A DNA stretch of 64,000 nt. Source: Pempheris klunzingeri (Eukaryota; Chordata; Actinopteri; Acropomatiformes; Pempheridae). Positions within the stretch are counted from its first letter, which is position 1; each line of letters opens with the position of its first letter. Below are positions 49,601-60,942 of the stretch, one piece after another. Both the position numbers and the translations under genes were made by a program. Location of the stretch: assembly GCF_042242105.1 (NCBI RefSeq), contig NC_092029.1, positions 14,122,885-14,186,884 of the forward strand. Direction: 5' to 3'. The notes beneath the pieces are model-generated. The model saw only the letters and a list, made by a program, of their open reading frames with translations. It did not search any database and was not told the DNA's origin.

Positions 49601-52600
49601 GCTGGCTGCTTCCTCCTGTTTCTGAGCCTGAAGTTCAGCCAACTGTTTCTCAACACACAGTCTGGCCTCCGTCTCTGCTCGGGTCTTCTTCTCCAGCATC
49701 GCACTGCTCTGTTTGTCCCTCTGCTTGGTTTTAGTCAGACACAGAATCCTGGAGGGAAAAGCATTCAACTCCCTTTAAATGATGAACATAAATAAGTGGG
49801 TCGACGCCACATGCCAACAGACTTGAGATTAACTTCGCGACGCCTTGGAAAACAGACGGAATGTTAAATTCTCATCATCCTTGTAGTCGCTGAGTCACAG
49901 GAGAGCACCTTGCTCTGAAAACTGGAGCATGTCTCATCAAAAGTGGTGGTGCAGATCATAACTGTGCATAACATGCTCATCTCAAACGAGATGTAAAGCC
50001 TCTGGCTGGTGGATGTGGGTTTGATGTGTTGAGAGTTCATCTGCGACTGGATGGAGTAAAGAAGTTGATTTTTTTTCAGTTATCATTGTGCTTTGAGTGC
50101 TAATATGTTTTTCCTTCTACTGCAGAGGGACATTTTTCTATTCTATAAACAAGAAAAACATGATAAGGAATGAGACAAAATAGAAAAATAACGCCTGGTA
50201 CTATTCCTGTTTGCGCTTGGATCATAATTCTGCATTAATCGACTGAATCTGAGCTAAATCTTTGGGGAAAATGTCTGTAAATGTGGTTAACTGCATATCA
50301 GCTAGACCTGCTACGATGGATCAATCGATCGACACAGAGATAATCAAGATTTTAATTGAAAATCTCACTTTACTATATGTCATTTTATGAATTTATTGAT
50401 GCACAAATTAATTAACTAAGTAATTGTCATTGTAATGTGATACTTATGAAACAGTTACCTTAATAAGCTCAAGTATTCAACAGAACAAGAACAATCAAAA
50501 CCGATTCAAGGGGTCAAGAGGTGTTTTAGTGACTCCAAACCATGTAAATAAAAAATGCACATAATATTAAACATTCTCGTGTGTTTAAGATTTCATGCGG
50601 TGACAGATTTCAGAAGGATGAGAATCGTGAGCCACAATCTCTCTATGAAATATGACTTTATGTGATATTAATTACGGTCCAGCTTCTCCAGCAGCGTTTC
50701 ATCGCGGCCTCACTTTTTATTTATAGACTGATGCAGTGTGTAAGGCAGCCCACAGAAGGAGCCAGAGACGAGCTCTCAGCAGTGGATGTGGTGGATGACT
50801 CACTTGCTCTGGAGCAGCATGTTGGACTGTCGGAGCAGCGAAACCTCTGGTCTCAGGCTCCTCTCGCTGTTGGTCAGGTTGCAGATGTGACTTCGCAGCT
50901 CCTGCTCGCTCTGCCTGCTCGTCTGCAGCTCGCCTTTCAGCCTCCTCAGCTCCTGATCCAGCCTGAACAGAAAATAGAGAAAGATTACAGAGAAAAACGG
51001 CCCTGATTTCATCTTCATGTGCTTAATTTCACAAGTTTGCAGTGGCGTACTTCATCTGTTCAGCGTGGTAGCTCTGAGCTGCCGTAGCGCTCTTGTCTGT
51101 CACGTCCCGGATGGGGCTGACTGTTTTTGAGCTGGATCTCTGTTTCTTCTCAGTCCTTCCCGCAGGTGGTGAAGGAGTGTTTGTGCTGCCTCTGCGGGCT
51201 TTTGGCGAGGAGCATTTAGCCGCGCGTGTGGCTTTGCTTCCTTGCTCATCTTGAGGTAGATTTTCCGGGGCTGTGGAGGATTCTGCTGCCCCACAGTGGA
51301 GCGGATCCCTGGGCTCACCGGGTTTGGATGACGACGACGACGATGATGATGACGGCCGCCGGTTCGACTCGGCTGACCTCACCTCCTGCGCTCCCTTCTC
51401 TGCGCTCGCTCTCTCCTCGCTGCGGATCTGGAGGCAGTCTGCGGTGTGTCCGTCATCGTGGGCCACGACGGCACCGTTCTGACACTGATACTGAGTCGAC
51501 TCAGGCTTCACCTTCCATTTTGAGCCTGCAAGTAGACGCAGAAACAAGAAAAAAAAGGTCAATGGTCTCACTCTACTATGATTGTGAGATACAAGTTTGG
51601 ATAAGTGCATGGTGCAGGAGACTCACTGCTGCTGCCTTCTGTGCCGGTCTTGGGGTAAACCTGCAGGCCTGGAGGGAGCGAGTGCTGCAGGAGGTGCATG
51701 TGGAAGTCATTCTCGCTCTGCACAGCTTTCTGTATGCGCAGCTTAAAGATGTTGGTGAAATAGCAGGTGGCATAAAACCCCAGATACACAACAGGATATC
51801 CAATGCTGAAAACAAAGGGAAAAGACACAGATTCATTATGAAGACATAAACACATCTTTGCTAACAGATTTCTATTATTAATGGTTACGCTACTAATAGA
51901 TTTATGCATATTTTTCCCATCTTTCATTTCATACTCGATCTGTCATTAGCTAGTAGCATCAAAGCGAGTTCACTCAAGCATCAAGGCAGAGTCATAATAT
52001 CACACAGGGAATTAATAAAAGTTTAATTCTAATGGTTTTTATTGCAGATAAAGTCGTCTTATGCAAGAAATCTTGATTCAGAGAGGGTGATTCAGATTGA
52101 ATCAACATACCAGTGAGCTGCAAAAAGGTGGGACAGGTTGGCATGAGAGGTTTTAAGGTCTTTGAGTCGAAGTGAAGCCTCTGTGTACACAAGCAGAATC
52201 CACAGAGACACCGTCGATATACAGATGCCTTTCTCTGCAGAAAAACATGAAGTAATCAGGTGAAAATTCAAATACTCATTCTAGTAAATTCACAACTAAT
52301 TCAATTATATTTATGAGTGGCTCGCTAAAGAGAGGAACAGAGTTTGTAACATGTTTGGGCAAAATCAGAACAAATTAAACAAGAATCCGCGTACTCACCT
52401 GTGTGCCATATGTAATTGAATAATACATAGGTGCTCGCCACAAAGAAGAGCCAGTGCAAAGGAACAAAAATTAAACAAAAGATGTCCAGAGTGAAGGCAG
52501 CACAGACAAAAACAACACAAATAACCTGCGAACAAAGAAAACATTAATGTCAGTAAAAATGCATTGGATTCACCGTGTGGGAGTATCATCATGTGAGCCA

Positions 52601-54396
52601 CGTGCACACAGTATGTGATCACACAGTAGGAAATCTCATCTCACCAGCCCATGGCAGTGGAAAGTGGTGTACACACTCCCAAAAAAGAGCCAGCAGGGCC
52701 ACAGATACTCCAGTCTGAATTCAAGGATGAAATCCGCCAGCAGCACCAGCGTCCACATCATCATAAACTTCAGGACGGTGTACGCACTGCAAAAAGAGCG
52801 GAGTAGTAAAAACTGGATCAGCACGGGGGTGTGTTCACTTTGGATGAATGTAAAAATGTGTATTCCGGGCCAAGAGTCTAGTAAATAAAGACATCTCAGA
52901 TACAAAGAAGCTTCTTAAGCCAAGGCATTAAACACACACACACACACACACACATAAGCCAAAAGAAGACTGTAAATCGGACACACGTTGCTAAACCTGC
53001 AATCGAGCAGCTGCATCTTAAAAACGCAGCCTGTCCTTTTAATTAGAGGCACTAAAGCACAATGACGGTTCCCTCGTTCGTTTTATTGGGCGACCACGAG
53101 CCAAACAAGGGCTGTGGTTTCCTCCTTTGTTCTGCTCATCCATAGGCTGCTATCACATCACCCCTTCTTTGTTTGGTAACCATGGCAATATTTCATCTGG
53201 AGGAGAGAGGGAGCACCGCAGCACCCTACTGCACATACACAAGTTCAAATCTCCCTTTTAATGGCACTGATACGACACGTTTGAATTAATCTTTCAAGTC
53301 ATAATAGATATTAAACATGCAAGTCATTCCACAACAATAAAAAAAGCAATATTTCATCTAAAAAGAGCAACGCGGGGGGGGGGGGGGGGGGGACAAAGAG
53401 TGACCAAGTTAATATCCACCTTATAATGTTGCTTCTATTTTAATTACTATTCTAATTAATTATTTGAATTTATCTCACTTATATTTTAAACATAACTGCC
53501 AAATAATCAAGTATTTCATATTTTTTTAAAAAAACTATATTTCATCTTTAAGAATAAGGAGGAAGAGAAAAGGAGGATTGCAGCATTTTAAATGATTTAA
53601 ATGATTTAAAGAAGTTAAAATCTGCCTTTGTAACATTAACAGAAGAGTGTAATGTTTTAATTCAGGTTAAAGGGTTGTTGTTGTTTTTTTTTAATCATAG
53701 CTGCCAAATATCCAAAGTTATTCCACAATAAAAAGGAGCCATCTGGCGAATTCACACTTAAAGACACTTAAAAGAACAGTTTGCATTTTCAAAACACAAC
53801 ATATCATTACATTGATTTTCCTCTCTTTGTCATGCTAAACAATGCACGGTTAAAACAAGTGGTTTCTCTCTCCAGAGGCAGTCTTTTCTTGTCTGGACTC
53901 CGTCTAGACGCTTTCAAACAGTGCGTTACTGTGCGGAACGAGCCGCTGTTCTTTAGACGCAACAAAAGGCAGATGTTAGTGTTAACATGACGGCTGGTTA
54001 ACTGTAGGTGTGATCTGGTGCTATGTGAAGGACACAGCCTGAGGAGGAGCAGGCCGACGCTAACTTGCACACAGCTGCTGATTTCTGCCTCTCAGTAAAC
54101 AATGTCGGCTCAAGTCACTCAACAACAACAACAACATCATCATCAGCATCATCAGCATCACCATCATCAGCAGCAGCAGCATGAGAGCCGCCCTGTCTCC
54201 TCTCTGCCTCCTCAAACCGGAGAGGTGACGGGCTGAGAGGCAGACAGGTGACGACGGCTCGCATTTACACAAAGACGGAGCACCACAACAAAAGCAGCCC
54301 CCGCCAGGCGGCCAGCTACCTCTCAGACAGCTTCTCCGTTATTTTCAGTTTTTTCATTTTCCTTAGCCTGCTCGCGTCCACATATCGCTTCTTCAT
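46613..54396 (-). CDS. maco1: Macoilin (MACO1/TMEM57 family)
   Basis: Multi-pass ER membrane protein of neurons with a cytosolic coiled-coil tail; the worm orthologue regulates neuronal excitability. Exons (minus): 54396-54320, 52786-52645, 52525-52399, 52234-52111, 51805-51627, 51525-51051, 50962-50804, 49748-49578, 48880-48754, 47670-47496, 46803-46613. They give 648 aa (human 664), phases consistent. Membrane segments are in exons 2-5 (e.g. WTLVLLADFILEF, FCLIFVPLHWLFFVAS, CISTVSLWILLVYTE, GYPVVYLGFYATCYF). Exon 6 is a Ser/Lys-rich linker with a polyserine tract. Exons 7-11 form coiled coil (LDQELRRLKGELQTSRQSEQELRS, LSAETRIKLDLFSALGDARRQLEIAQG). It is noticeably diverged from human macoilin in the linker and C-terminus. 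Teleosts carry more than one macoilin, and I cannot tell which copy this is. Confidence 0.93.
47803..48154. mobile_element. hAT-type MITE in macoilin intron
   Basis: A non-coding element of about 340 bp with inverted ends, CAGAGCTGCAACCATTAATCG on the left and its diverged complement (actgttagttgcagccgtaa) on the right. It is flanked by the direct repeat TTCACTT at 47803-47809 and 48148-48154, a likely target duplication. The body contains the paired AATCGATT stretches typical of a very common teleost MITE. It sits between macoilin exons 9 and 10. Confidence 0.75.
49131..49480. mobile_element. Foldback element in macoilin intron
   Basis: The left arm, 49131-49180 (aaagactggaaacagaggga...), is the diverged reverse complement of the right arm, 49432-49480 (...cctcgtttccagtctt). 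Inner sequences on both sides also pair, so most of the 350 bp is one large imperfect palindrome. No ORF. It is the same family as the fragment at 27575-27900. It lies between macoilin exons 8 and 9. Confidence 0.75.
52931..52954. repeat. (CA)n microsatellite
   Basis: A pure CA run in the large first intron of the macoilin gene. Confidence 0.97.
53374..53392. repeat. G homopolymer, 19 nt
   Basis: Nineteen consecutive G in macoilin intron 1. This is capable of G-quadruplex formation and prone to length error in sequencing. Confidence 0.95.
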
Positions 54397-54640
54397 CTTA
54401 TGGCTTCTGCTCCCTCCGTGCTGTTGTCGGGGTTCACACCGCGGCGGCAGCGAAGGAGGATTTAAAGAAAGAAAAGGAAAAAAGGAGCGGAGATAGATGG
54501 GGGGAAAAAGAAGGGGTCCGTCCGTGTGGAAGAGGATGCTCAGCTCAACCTGTGATGATGTCTGGGAGCTAATATGGGCTGCAGACGGCTCTGCGCGTGC
54601 GCAGTGGCTGTTGTACCTACAAGTGTCCATCGCAGGAGGG
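54397..54640 (-). promoter_or_regulatory. Macoilin promoter
   Basis: GC-rich DNA upstream of the macoilin ATG. TGCGCGTGCGCA at 54592-54603 matches the palindromic NRF1 consensus on the minus strand (YGCGCAYGCGCR), about 200 bp upstream of the ATG. No TATA box is seen. Confidence 0.5.
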
Positions 54641-54739
54641 GAGCAGATCAACACACTGCACTTAGTGCGTGTTGTGGTGGTTGATGATGTTGTCTCACAC
54701 AGTCTCACAGACACCCAGTATGACAAATGAGTCGCCCTT

Positions 54740-56670
54740 TAGTAGATGCAGCAGTAGAAGCACATTTATTACACAGGTGGTGTTGTATCTACTGCAGTAT
54801 GTCATCAGTGGGGGAACTAAATACCTTCAGTCAAGCACTGTGGTAAGCAATTTAGTGGTAAGAGTAAGGATTTCCACCTTATCCAGGTTTTTTTTTCATC
54901 CACTACGTTTCAGAAGAAAATATTCACAATTCATTAATATAATAATAATATCTTGCACAAAAACACATATATAGGTATAGTGCTTACAAATTGCTCTGTT
55001 AATGATTAAACTAATCATTAACTAAACTATTTTGCTTGTGACCCCTTATGATAAGAATAAAATAGAAATTTAAATGTTGCCAATTTTTCTGGGGACCCTC
55101 TGGAGCCCCTTCAAGGACCCTTGAGGGTCCCTGGACCCCAGGTTGGGAACCAGTGCTTTACACCAAAGAGCCAGTTTCTGTCCTTGTTCTGCCAACTATT
55201 CACATGGTTTCATTTAAACTGCTGTTCAAGGCTCAGGGGGGTAAAAGTAACCAGTACATATATATATAGCACTCAGATCCTTTACTTGAATAAAAATACT
55301 AATACCACAACTTAAGAATAGTCCATTGTAAGGAAAATGTTGCCAAAGTTAAAGTCTGCAATTACAATGAAAAAGTGTACTTAGGGTAACAAAAGAGTCA
55401 AAGTACTCAGAAGCAGAAAAGCAGAAAAATGGACATTGTGAGTCTCCTATTTATAAATATTATACATTACATTCATATATGTTACTGATTTGTGATGATT
55501 TTATGTATGGATGCCTGCAACAAATTATTATTTTCATGTTTTATCTATTCACCTATCTATCTATGTTTTGTCTAATAATCTGAACCTCAAAATCATTAAA
55601 ACTACATTCAAATAAATAAATGCAAGAAAAGCAAACCTTCATATTTTAGAAGCTGGACATCTAAAACTGAAATGTTGGAAATGACAGTGTCCTGAGCAGC
55701 TGCATCACTTGTGACTGGGAAGTGGTATGTGGCTACAAGTCCAAGGCAATAGTGACTTGGTCACTTCACACCCTACCTGACTTAACCACCTTAGTACACA
55801 CGGTGTATATTCTGGACACAAATATCCTCAGGGACCTTCAAACTGCTGCTGCTGCTACTGTTTATATTTTGCTTCTCCTCTCCCCAGTTCTGTTGGTAAA
55901 TGATACAGCAATATCCACAATATACACAAATATCCTACAAGCTACTGCTGCCATTGGACCATTACACTTATTTTTATACTCTCATTTACATATTCTGATT
56001 TGTCTTGTCAGCCTTGTAATATTTTTTGTCCACTACGTGTTTGTATCTTGTTTTTTTAAAATCTTTTTTTGTACCCATCTTGTATCTTGTTTGTACTCTT
56101 GCACCTACGTGTAGTCTGCATGTTGCTCCAAATTCAAACTAGGGGTTCAGGGTCAGATTTTCAAAAGCCAGCAATCATATCAGAATTTCTTTGGACTAGG
56201 GGAAACGCAGATGGATGACAATAAAGTCCCTAAACTTTGAATCATGAATTGAATCTTGAATTAATTAGATAATCTGCTGTATTGCCAAAAGTAAAAAAAA
56301 AATATATCAGGAAAAATCTTATTGACAACCAGCACAGTGGGGCATCTGGAAGCTGTCCCCTGAGCCTCTGAATCCTGAATCCAGTAAACTGTACCTACTT
56401 CTGGAGAATGATGATTTTGAACGCTGAAGTGAAATCAATAATTGTGTGACTGTGTGAGTAATTAGAATGAACAGCAGGGACCTGAGCACACGCCCCAGGG
56501 GGTCGTTGGTGCTGAGTGAGCCCTCTCCCTCTGAGCTCAGCATATACCTGCAGGCCACCATGCCCTGATCATTTGCATCTTACTATATTCTGTACATATC
56601 CTGTATACTCAAATATCCTCAGGGACCCACGGCCGCTGCTGCTATAGGACTTTTATCTGGATATATATAT

Positions 56671-56701
<31 letters not shown>

Positions 56702-56779
56702 AATTTAAAAAAATATATATATATATATAGTATATCTATATCTATCTATCTATCTATATATATATATATATATATATAT

Positions 56780-56818
<39 letters not shown>

Positions 56819-57740
56819 TAGATAGATAGATAGATATTTTACACTCTCATTTATATTTTATTTATTGTCGTACCTTTTTATTTTTAACACAATGCTGTAA
56901 CAGATTTTGCCCTGCATATTGCACAACATGTCTGTCATATTAGTTGGGCACCAGATACTATTACAAACAAATAAACATGCTGTATTGGCCCCTGATGCAA
57001 AACAGAAAGAAGGACTGAAGTAACATTCAGACTACAAGTAAGTGCAAGAGTACAAACAAGACACAAAACAAGATTAAAACACGTAGAGCATTACCCAAAA
57101 CAAAATGAAATTAGAAGGCTGTAATAAAAAATAGAAAAGTATAGATAGAAATATAGATGAGATTAGAGAATAGTCTATATGTATGTTGTTAGCTGAGCTA
57201 AGTCATATCTTTACGTACATGGTATAACATATTTTTATTAAATGTTTTATGTATTTTACCATGCCTTTTGTTAAACTTTGAAAATGTTCTATGTGTCACA
57301 TGGCTGCAAAAAAATCCCTTTGAGGACAATATAGCTTGATTTTGAGAGCTTAACAAACTGGATGTCAAGATAATAAACACTATTCACAAGCGGGTGTGAG
57401 CGAGGCAATAGGTAATGGACCCAAATGCAGACAACCCCTTCAGACAGTAACACTTCAGGGGTTTTATTGAAGAGATGAAGATACATATGCTGCCTAGTAA
57501 GTCCAAACAGAAGAAGAATTTAATTCCCTGGATAGCAGGAACAGCTATCGAAAGGTAAAAGGTTCATGCAGGCAGGCAGGTAGCCTACAGGTACAGGGGT
57601 CAAGTAACAGGATCCAGAGGCTCAAGGGCTTCAAGATATCCTACCAAACCGGTGAGAATGCTGAACAATTATAGGATTATTAGGCTAATAACCAGGATGC
57701 CCTGGAGTTTGTGTGTTCATTTCTAACGTGTCTGAGTGAG
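54740..57740. repeat. Repeat-rich spacer between macoilin and CRISP genes
   Basis: There is no gene here. From left to right: 54760-55000 and 55230-55420, pieces of the teleost repeat with aagtactc/actccactac motifs; 55080-55155, a hAT/Charlie-like end (ggaccccaggttgggaacca); 55790-56240, an apparent LINE-like 3' end with gacaataaagtccc and a TTGAATC-type tail; 56600-56980, a further diverged copy of the tcctcagggacc unit; 56660-56840, AT and TATC/GATA microsatellites; and about 57395-57600, another unassigned interspersed repeat (ggacccaaatgcagac). Assignments are from memory, and edges are rough. Confidence 0.5.
56660..56835. repeat. (TA)n with flanking TATC and GATA runs
   Basis: Alternating AT, then (TATC)n around 56735-56755, (TA)n to about 56780, and (GATA)n to 56834. 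The TATC and GATA runs are reverse complements around a TA core, so the region can fold into a long hairpin. Confidence 0.9.
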
Positions 57741-57746
57741 CCTGTG

Positions 57747-57754
57747 TATATAAA
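57747..57754 (+). promoter_or_regulatory. TATA box of CRISP copy 1
   Basis: TATATAAA lies 51 bp upstream of the ATG at 57798. The surrounding sequence is closely matched at the second CRISP gene (TATATAAA 63024-63031, 49 bp before its ATG), so both were duplicated with their promoters. Confidence 0.8.
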
Positions 57755-57797
57755 TCACACCTGTTGCTCTCCCAAGCAGACAGTCCTGGACTCAACC

Positions 57798-60700
57798 ATG
57801 ACTATGTACACTTTCTCCGTCCTGTGTGTCTTGGGCCTCGTTGCTGTTCTTCAGGTGCCAGGCATCTCTGCAGGCTGGTTTGTAAGTGTCTTCTAATACC
57901 GAATTATACTGAGCGTTTATTTCTTAGTTTGTTATTATAAAAAAATCTAGCTTTTTAAAAAATGTCTTCCTTTTTGCTTCTGATGGGCAATAAACTAACC
58001 GTTATTTTCTCTCTCATCTCTGAAAACCCTACCTGAAGGATGGTAAGTGTTTGTAATTACTACTATTATATGATACGTTTTTGTATATTCATTCACATTA
58101 AAACTTCACAAAATCTTGTTTTTGGTTTATTTAGCCTTTAGCAGCCATGGGGGCGGCGGCGGCGGCGGTGGCGGCTCAACGGACATTACTCAGGCTGAAA
58201 AAGATGAGATTGTGCACAAGCATAATGAGCTGAGAAGAAATGTCCAGCCCAGTGCTAGCAACATGTTGGAAATGGTAACGTACTGATAATGTATCAAAAT
58301 AATAATTTCAAATACATAGTGTGCTAGTGCTAGTTAGTGCTTGATTTGATATCGTACAGCGTTTTAGAAAGACATAACATTTTTTCAGATTTTCCAGACA
58401 AGCACGCAGGACTTTCCTGGTGTATATGCTGTAGTGGTTTACATCTTTAATGGCTGATCTGTCCTCTCCTCCCCACAGAGCTGGAATGAGGAGGCCGCAG
58501 CCAACGCTCGGAGGTGGGCCAACAGCTGCTCCATGAAGCACAGCCCTCGTAGCTCCAGAGATATCAGCAGTGAGTTCACCATAACATCTTTACATTTTTG
58601 AACCCATATCTAACAAAAAGTCTGGCCAACACCTGCGCCATGGGGCACAGCTCCAAGAGTGACAGAGTGATCAGCAGTGAGTTCATTATAGCACCTTTAC
58701 ATCTTTTAAACCAGATCTTACAAAACATCAGCCACACTGTAATTTTACAAGCACACAGATGAGTGAGAACTACTGTTACTTAACAAGTTTGAATAACATG
58801 TTTGTAAGCATTTTATTCTTGTCGGAGCATTTTAGACAAACTTAACTGAATCAACCATTAAAGTGAACCTAATTGTGGCTGCGTTTGGATTAAAAGTATA
58901 AAACGATGGATGTGGATTAATGAATTGTAATTTGAATGAATGTATCATCATCATGGTATATTATGGAAATTTTTTTAAAGTGCATCCAATTATTATTTTT
59001 TGAGATAGAACACAAATAAATACATTGTACAGGTTGTATGTCTTACAGAATTTTATGCAGGTATATCGCTAGGTTATCTTTTAAAGACAGAGCTAATATT
59101 TTAACTGCAGATCAGATCTTCCATATGTTTCATCATCAGGACCAATAGATGGATACACAGTAGGTTTTATTGACTTAAACCGCACATTAAGTGGCCTCTT
59201 GATTGTGAATTAAGTGCATGTTCATACTGGGTTTTAAGAGGACTAAAGAATCGCTCTCTCCTCCTGTTTAACTGTAGCCAGCGGCTGTGGTGAGAACCTG
59301 TACATGTCCAGCTGGAAGAACAGCTGGAGCAATGCTATCCAGGCCTGGTACGACGAGGTGAAGGACTGGCGCTACGGAGTGGGATCTACCAACGGAGGAG
59401 TGGTCGGACACTTTACACAGGTGAGCTCATGTATCACATTTTGATTGGTCTGGCTCAGTCGCATATATCTTACAAAACTGAAGAAGAAGCAGAAGAAGAG
59501 CTCCTGGTGATTTTATCTATATTTATATCTATACTTATGTCTTGTTCTCTGCACAGGTTGTTTGGTACAGGTCCAACCAAGTTGGCTGTGCCATGGCCTA
59601 CTGTCCCAACGCTCAATACAAGTACTTCTACGTCTGCCAGTACTGCCCACCGTAAGTACAGAACATATTTTCTCTTAAGAAAGTCAAGCATATTTTTCAC
59701 TTTTAGTAAACATTAACACCAGTTTTGTTGTTTCCACTGAGTATAGAGAGATAGAGAGAGAGTGGGAGATAATAGAGAGAATAGAGTGGGAGATAATTTA
59801 TTAATGAATCATTAATCAGTTATCTGTTGATCATAAGTTACTCCTCACCCCTGTAAAACTGGTACATCATACTGAGTAGTTAGTAAGTAATGTTATTCAG
59901 GAACTACTAATTAACAATTGATTAATTATCAAGTTGCTCCTCGCTCATTTCTCAATAACTACCATAGTTTTGTGTACCATATTGTTAAGTGTTACCCCAT
60001 TATCTAATATCAGCGGTATTTGTATCAAATGTTTGTATGTCCAAAAAGTGTTGATTTTTCACATAAATCATCAGCACATCATCAGATAATATTTTCACAA
60101 TAATGTGAAAATCATCATTTAGAGACACTAAAGTGAAAGCTCTGTAATGCTCAGCAGAAATGAGGGAAAAAAACTACAATTTGTGTCTAATTTGTCCCCC
60201 CAAACCTTGCTGAGCAGTCATTAAAGAGTGACTAAAAAGTGCATTGCCTTCTCAAATCATATCAGTGATGATGTTTGCGCTGTGTGAATCTTTTATACTT
60301 ATACTTTTATACTCTACATCACAGCGGAAACTACCAGTTGGCTCGTCCCTACAAGGCAGGATCCACCTGCGGTGACTGCCCCGATGACTGCAACAACAGA
60401 CTGTGCAGTAAGTGACAAATATAGCACCCGAGTGACTGGAGTTTGGCTAACACCTAGCACCATATAAACATTTAATGGGTAGTTCAGTTCACACTATGAC
60501 TGCATAGTTGTATGCAGATAAATGGGCATTTTTTAAGAGTAACTTATCACTAAATCCATTTTTCTGAGTTTGTAATTTACATGTACAGTCACTTGATCAC
60601 ACCATTTACTGATCCTGCTCCTATTTTATAGTGTTATTCTATTTTCGTATATTTTACACCAAAAAATGAATTGTTTTATTAACATTTGAACTTTAGTTTT

Positions 60701-60942
60701 GATTATTTGTCATTATCTAGAGGACATTATGTACAGGCCTTCAATCTCAAGTGAAATCTGTTCAATGGTTTCTTGTTTTTCTTATTTATGAATCATTTTC
60801 TCCGTCTCTTCCAGACAACCCCTGCCACTACACTGACAAGTACGGTAACTGTCCTGACCTGAAAGAGGAGTGGGGCTGCAGCAACAGCGACGTTGCCTCT
60901 TGGTGTCGCGCCTCCTGCAAGTGCACCAATGAGATCATTTAA
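57798..60942 (+). CDS. Secreted CRISP/CAP family protein, copy 1
   Basis: Cysteine-rich secretory protein: signal peptide, CAP domain and C-terminal cysteine-rich (ICR/CRISP) domain, as in sperm CRISPs and venom CRISPs. Exons: 57798-57881, 58039-58042 (4 nt), 58135-58274, 58479-58569, 59278-59420, 59557-59651, 60325-60407, 60815-60942, giving 255 aa. The signal peptide is about residues 1-25 ([19 protein letters not shown]). Seen: HNELRR, WANSC..KH, GCGENLY, the CAP1 signature GHFTQVVWY and CAP2 signature [11 protein letters not shown], then the ten-cysteine tail [14 protein letters not shown]...WCRASCKC. Residues 33-41 are nine glycines. A relic duplicated exon lies in the intron after 58569. 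Poly(A) signal AATAAA at 60981-60986. Whether the product acts in reproduction, skin defence or toxin-like roles cannot be told from sequence. Confidence 0.93.
58623..58678 (+). pseudogene. Relic duplicate of CRISP exon 4
   Basis: The intron after the exon ending 58569 contains a second, diverged copy of that exon's last 55 or so bases with its donor and downstream intron. It reads [17 protein letters not shown] in the right frame and ends ATCAGCA|GTGAGT. It has no convincing polypyrimidine tract or acceptor, so it is probably not spliced in. The copy looks more like another CRISP paralogue than like its neighbour. Confidence 0.8.
59745..59797. repeat. GA-rich compound repeat
   Basis: Imperfect copies of gagata/gagagaatagagtgggagataat in the intron after the CRISP exon ending 59651. 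Confidence 0.75.

Noticed and set aside
51226-51849. 207-aa plus-strand ORF over macoilin exons 5 and 6
   Set aside because: It is the shadow of real minus-strand exons and runs across an intron without splice logic.
53238-53256. Possible tRNA B box (aagttcaaatctccc)
   Set aside because: There is no matching A box or cloverleaf upstream.
55722-56114. 130-aa plus-strand ORF with hydrophobic stretches
   Set aside because: It falls in a LINE-like repeat tail with T-rich sequence, which makes false membrane segments.
57395-57600. Possible fragment of a larger retroelement (ggacccaaatgcagac)
   Set aside because: It resembles a common fish repeat, but no paired ends or coding parts are visible, so the class was left open.
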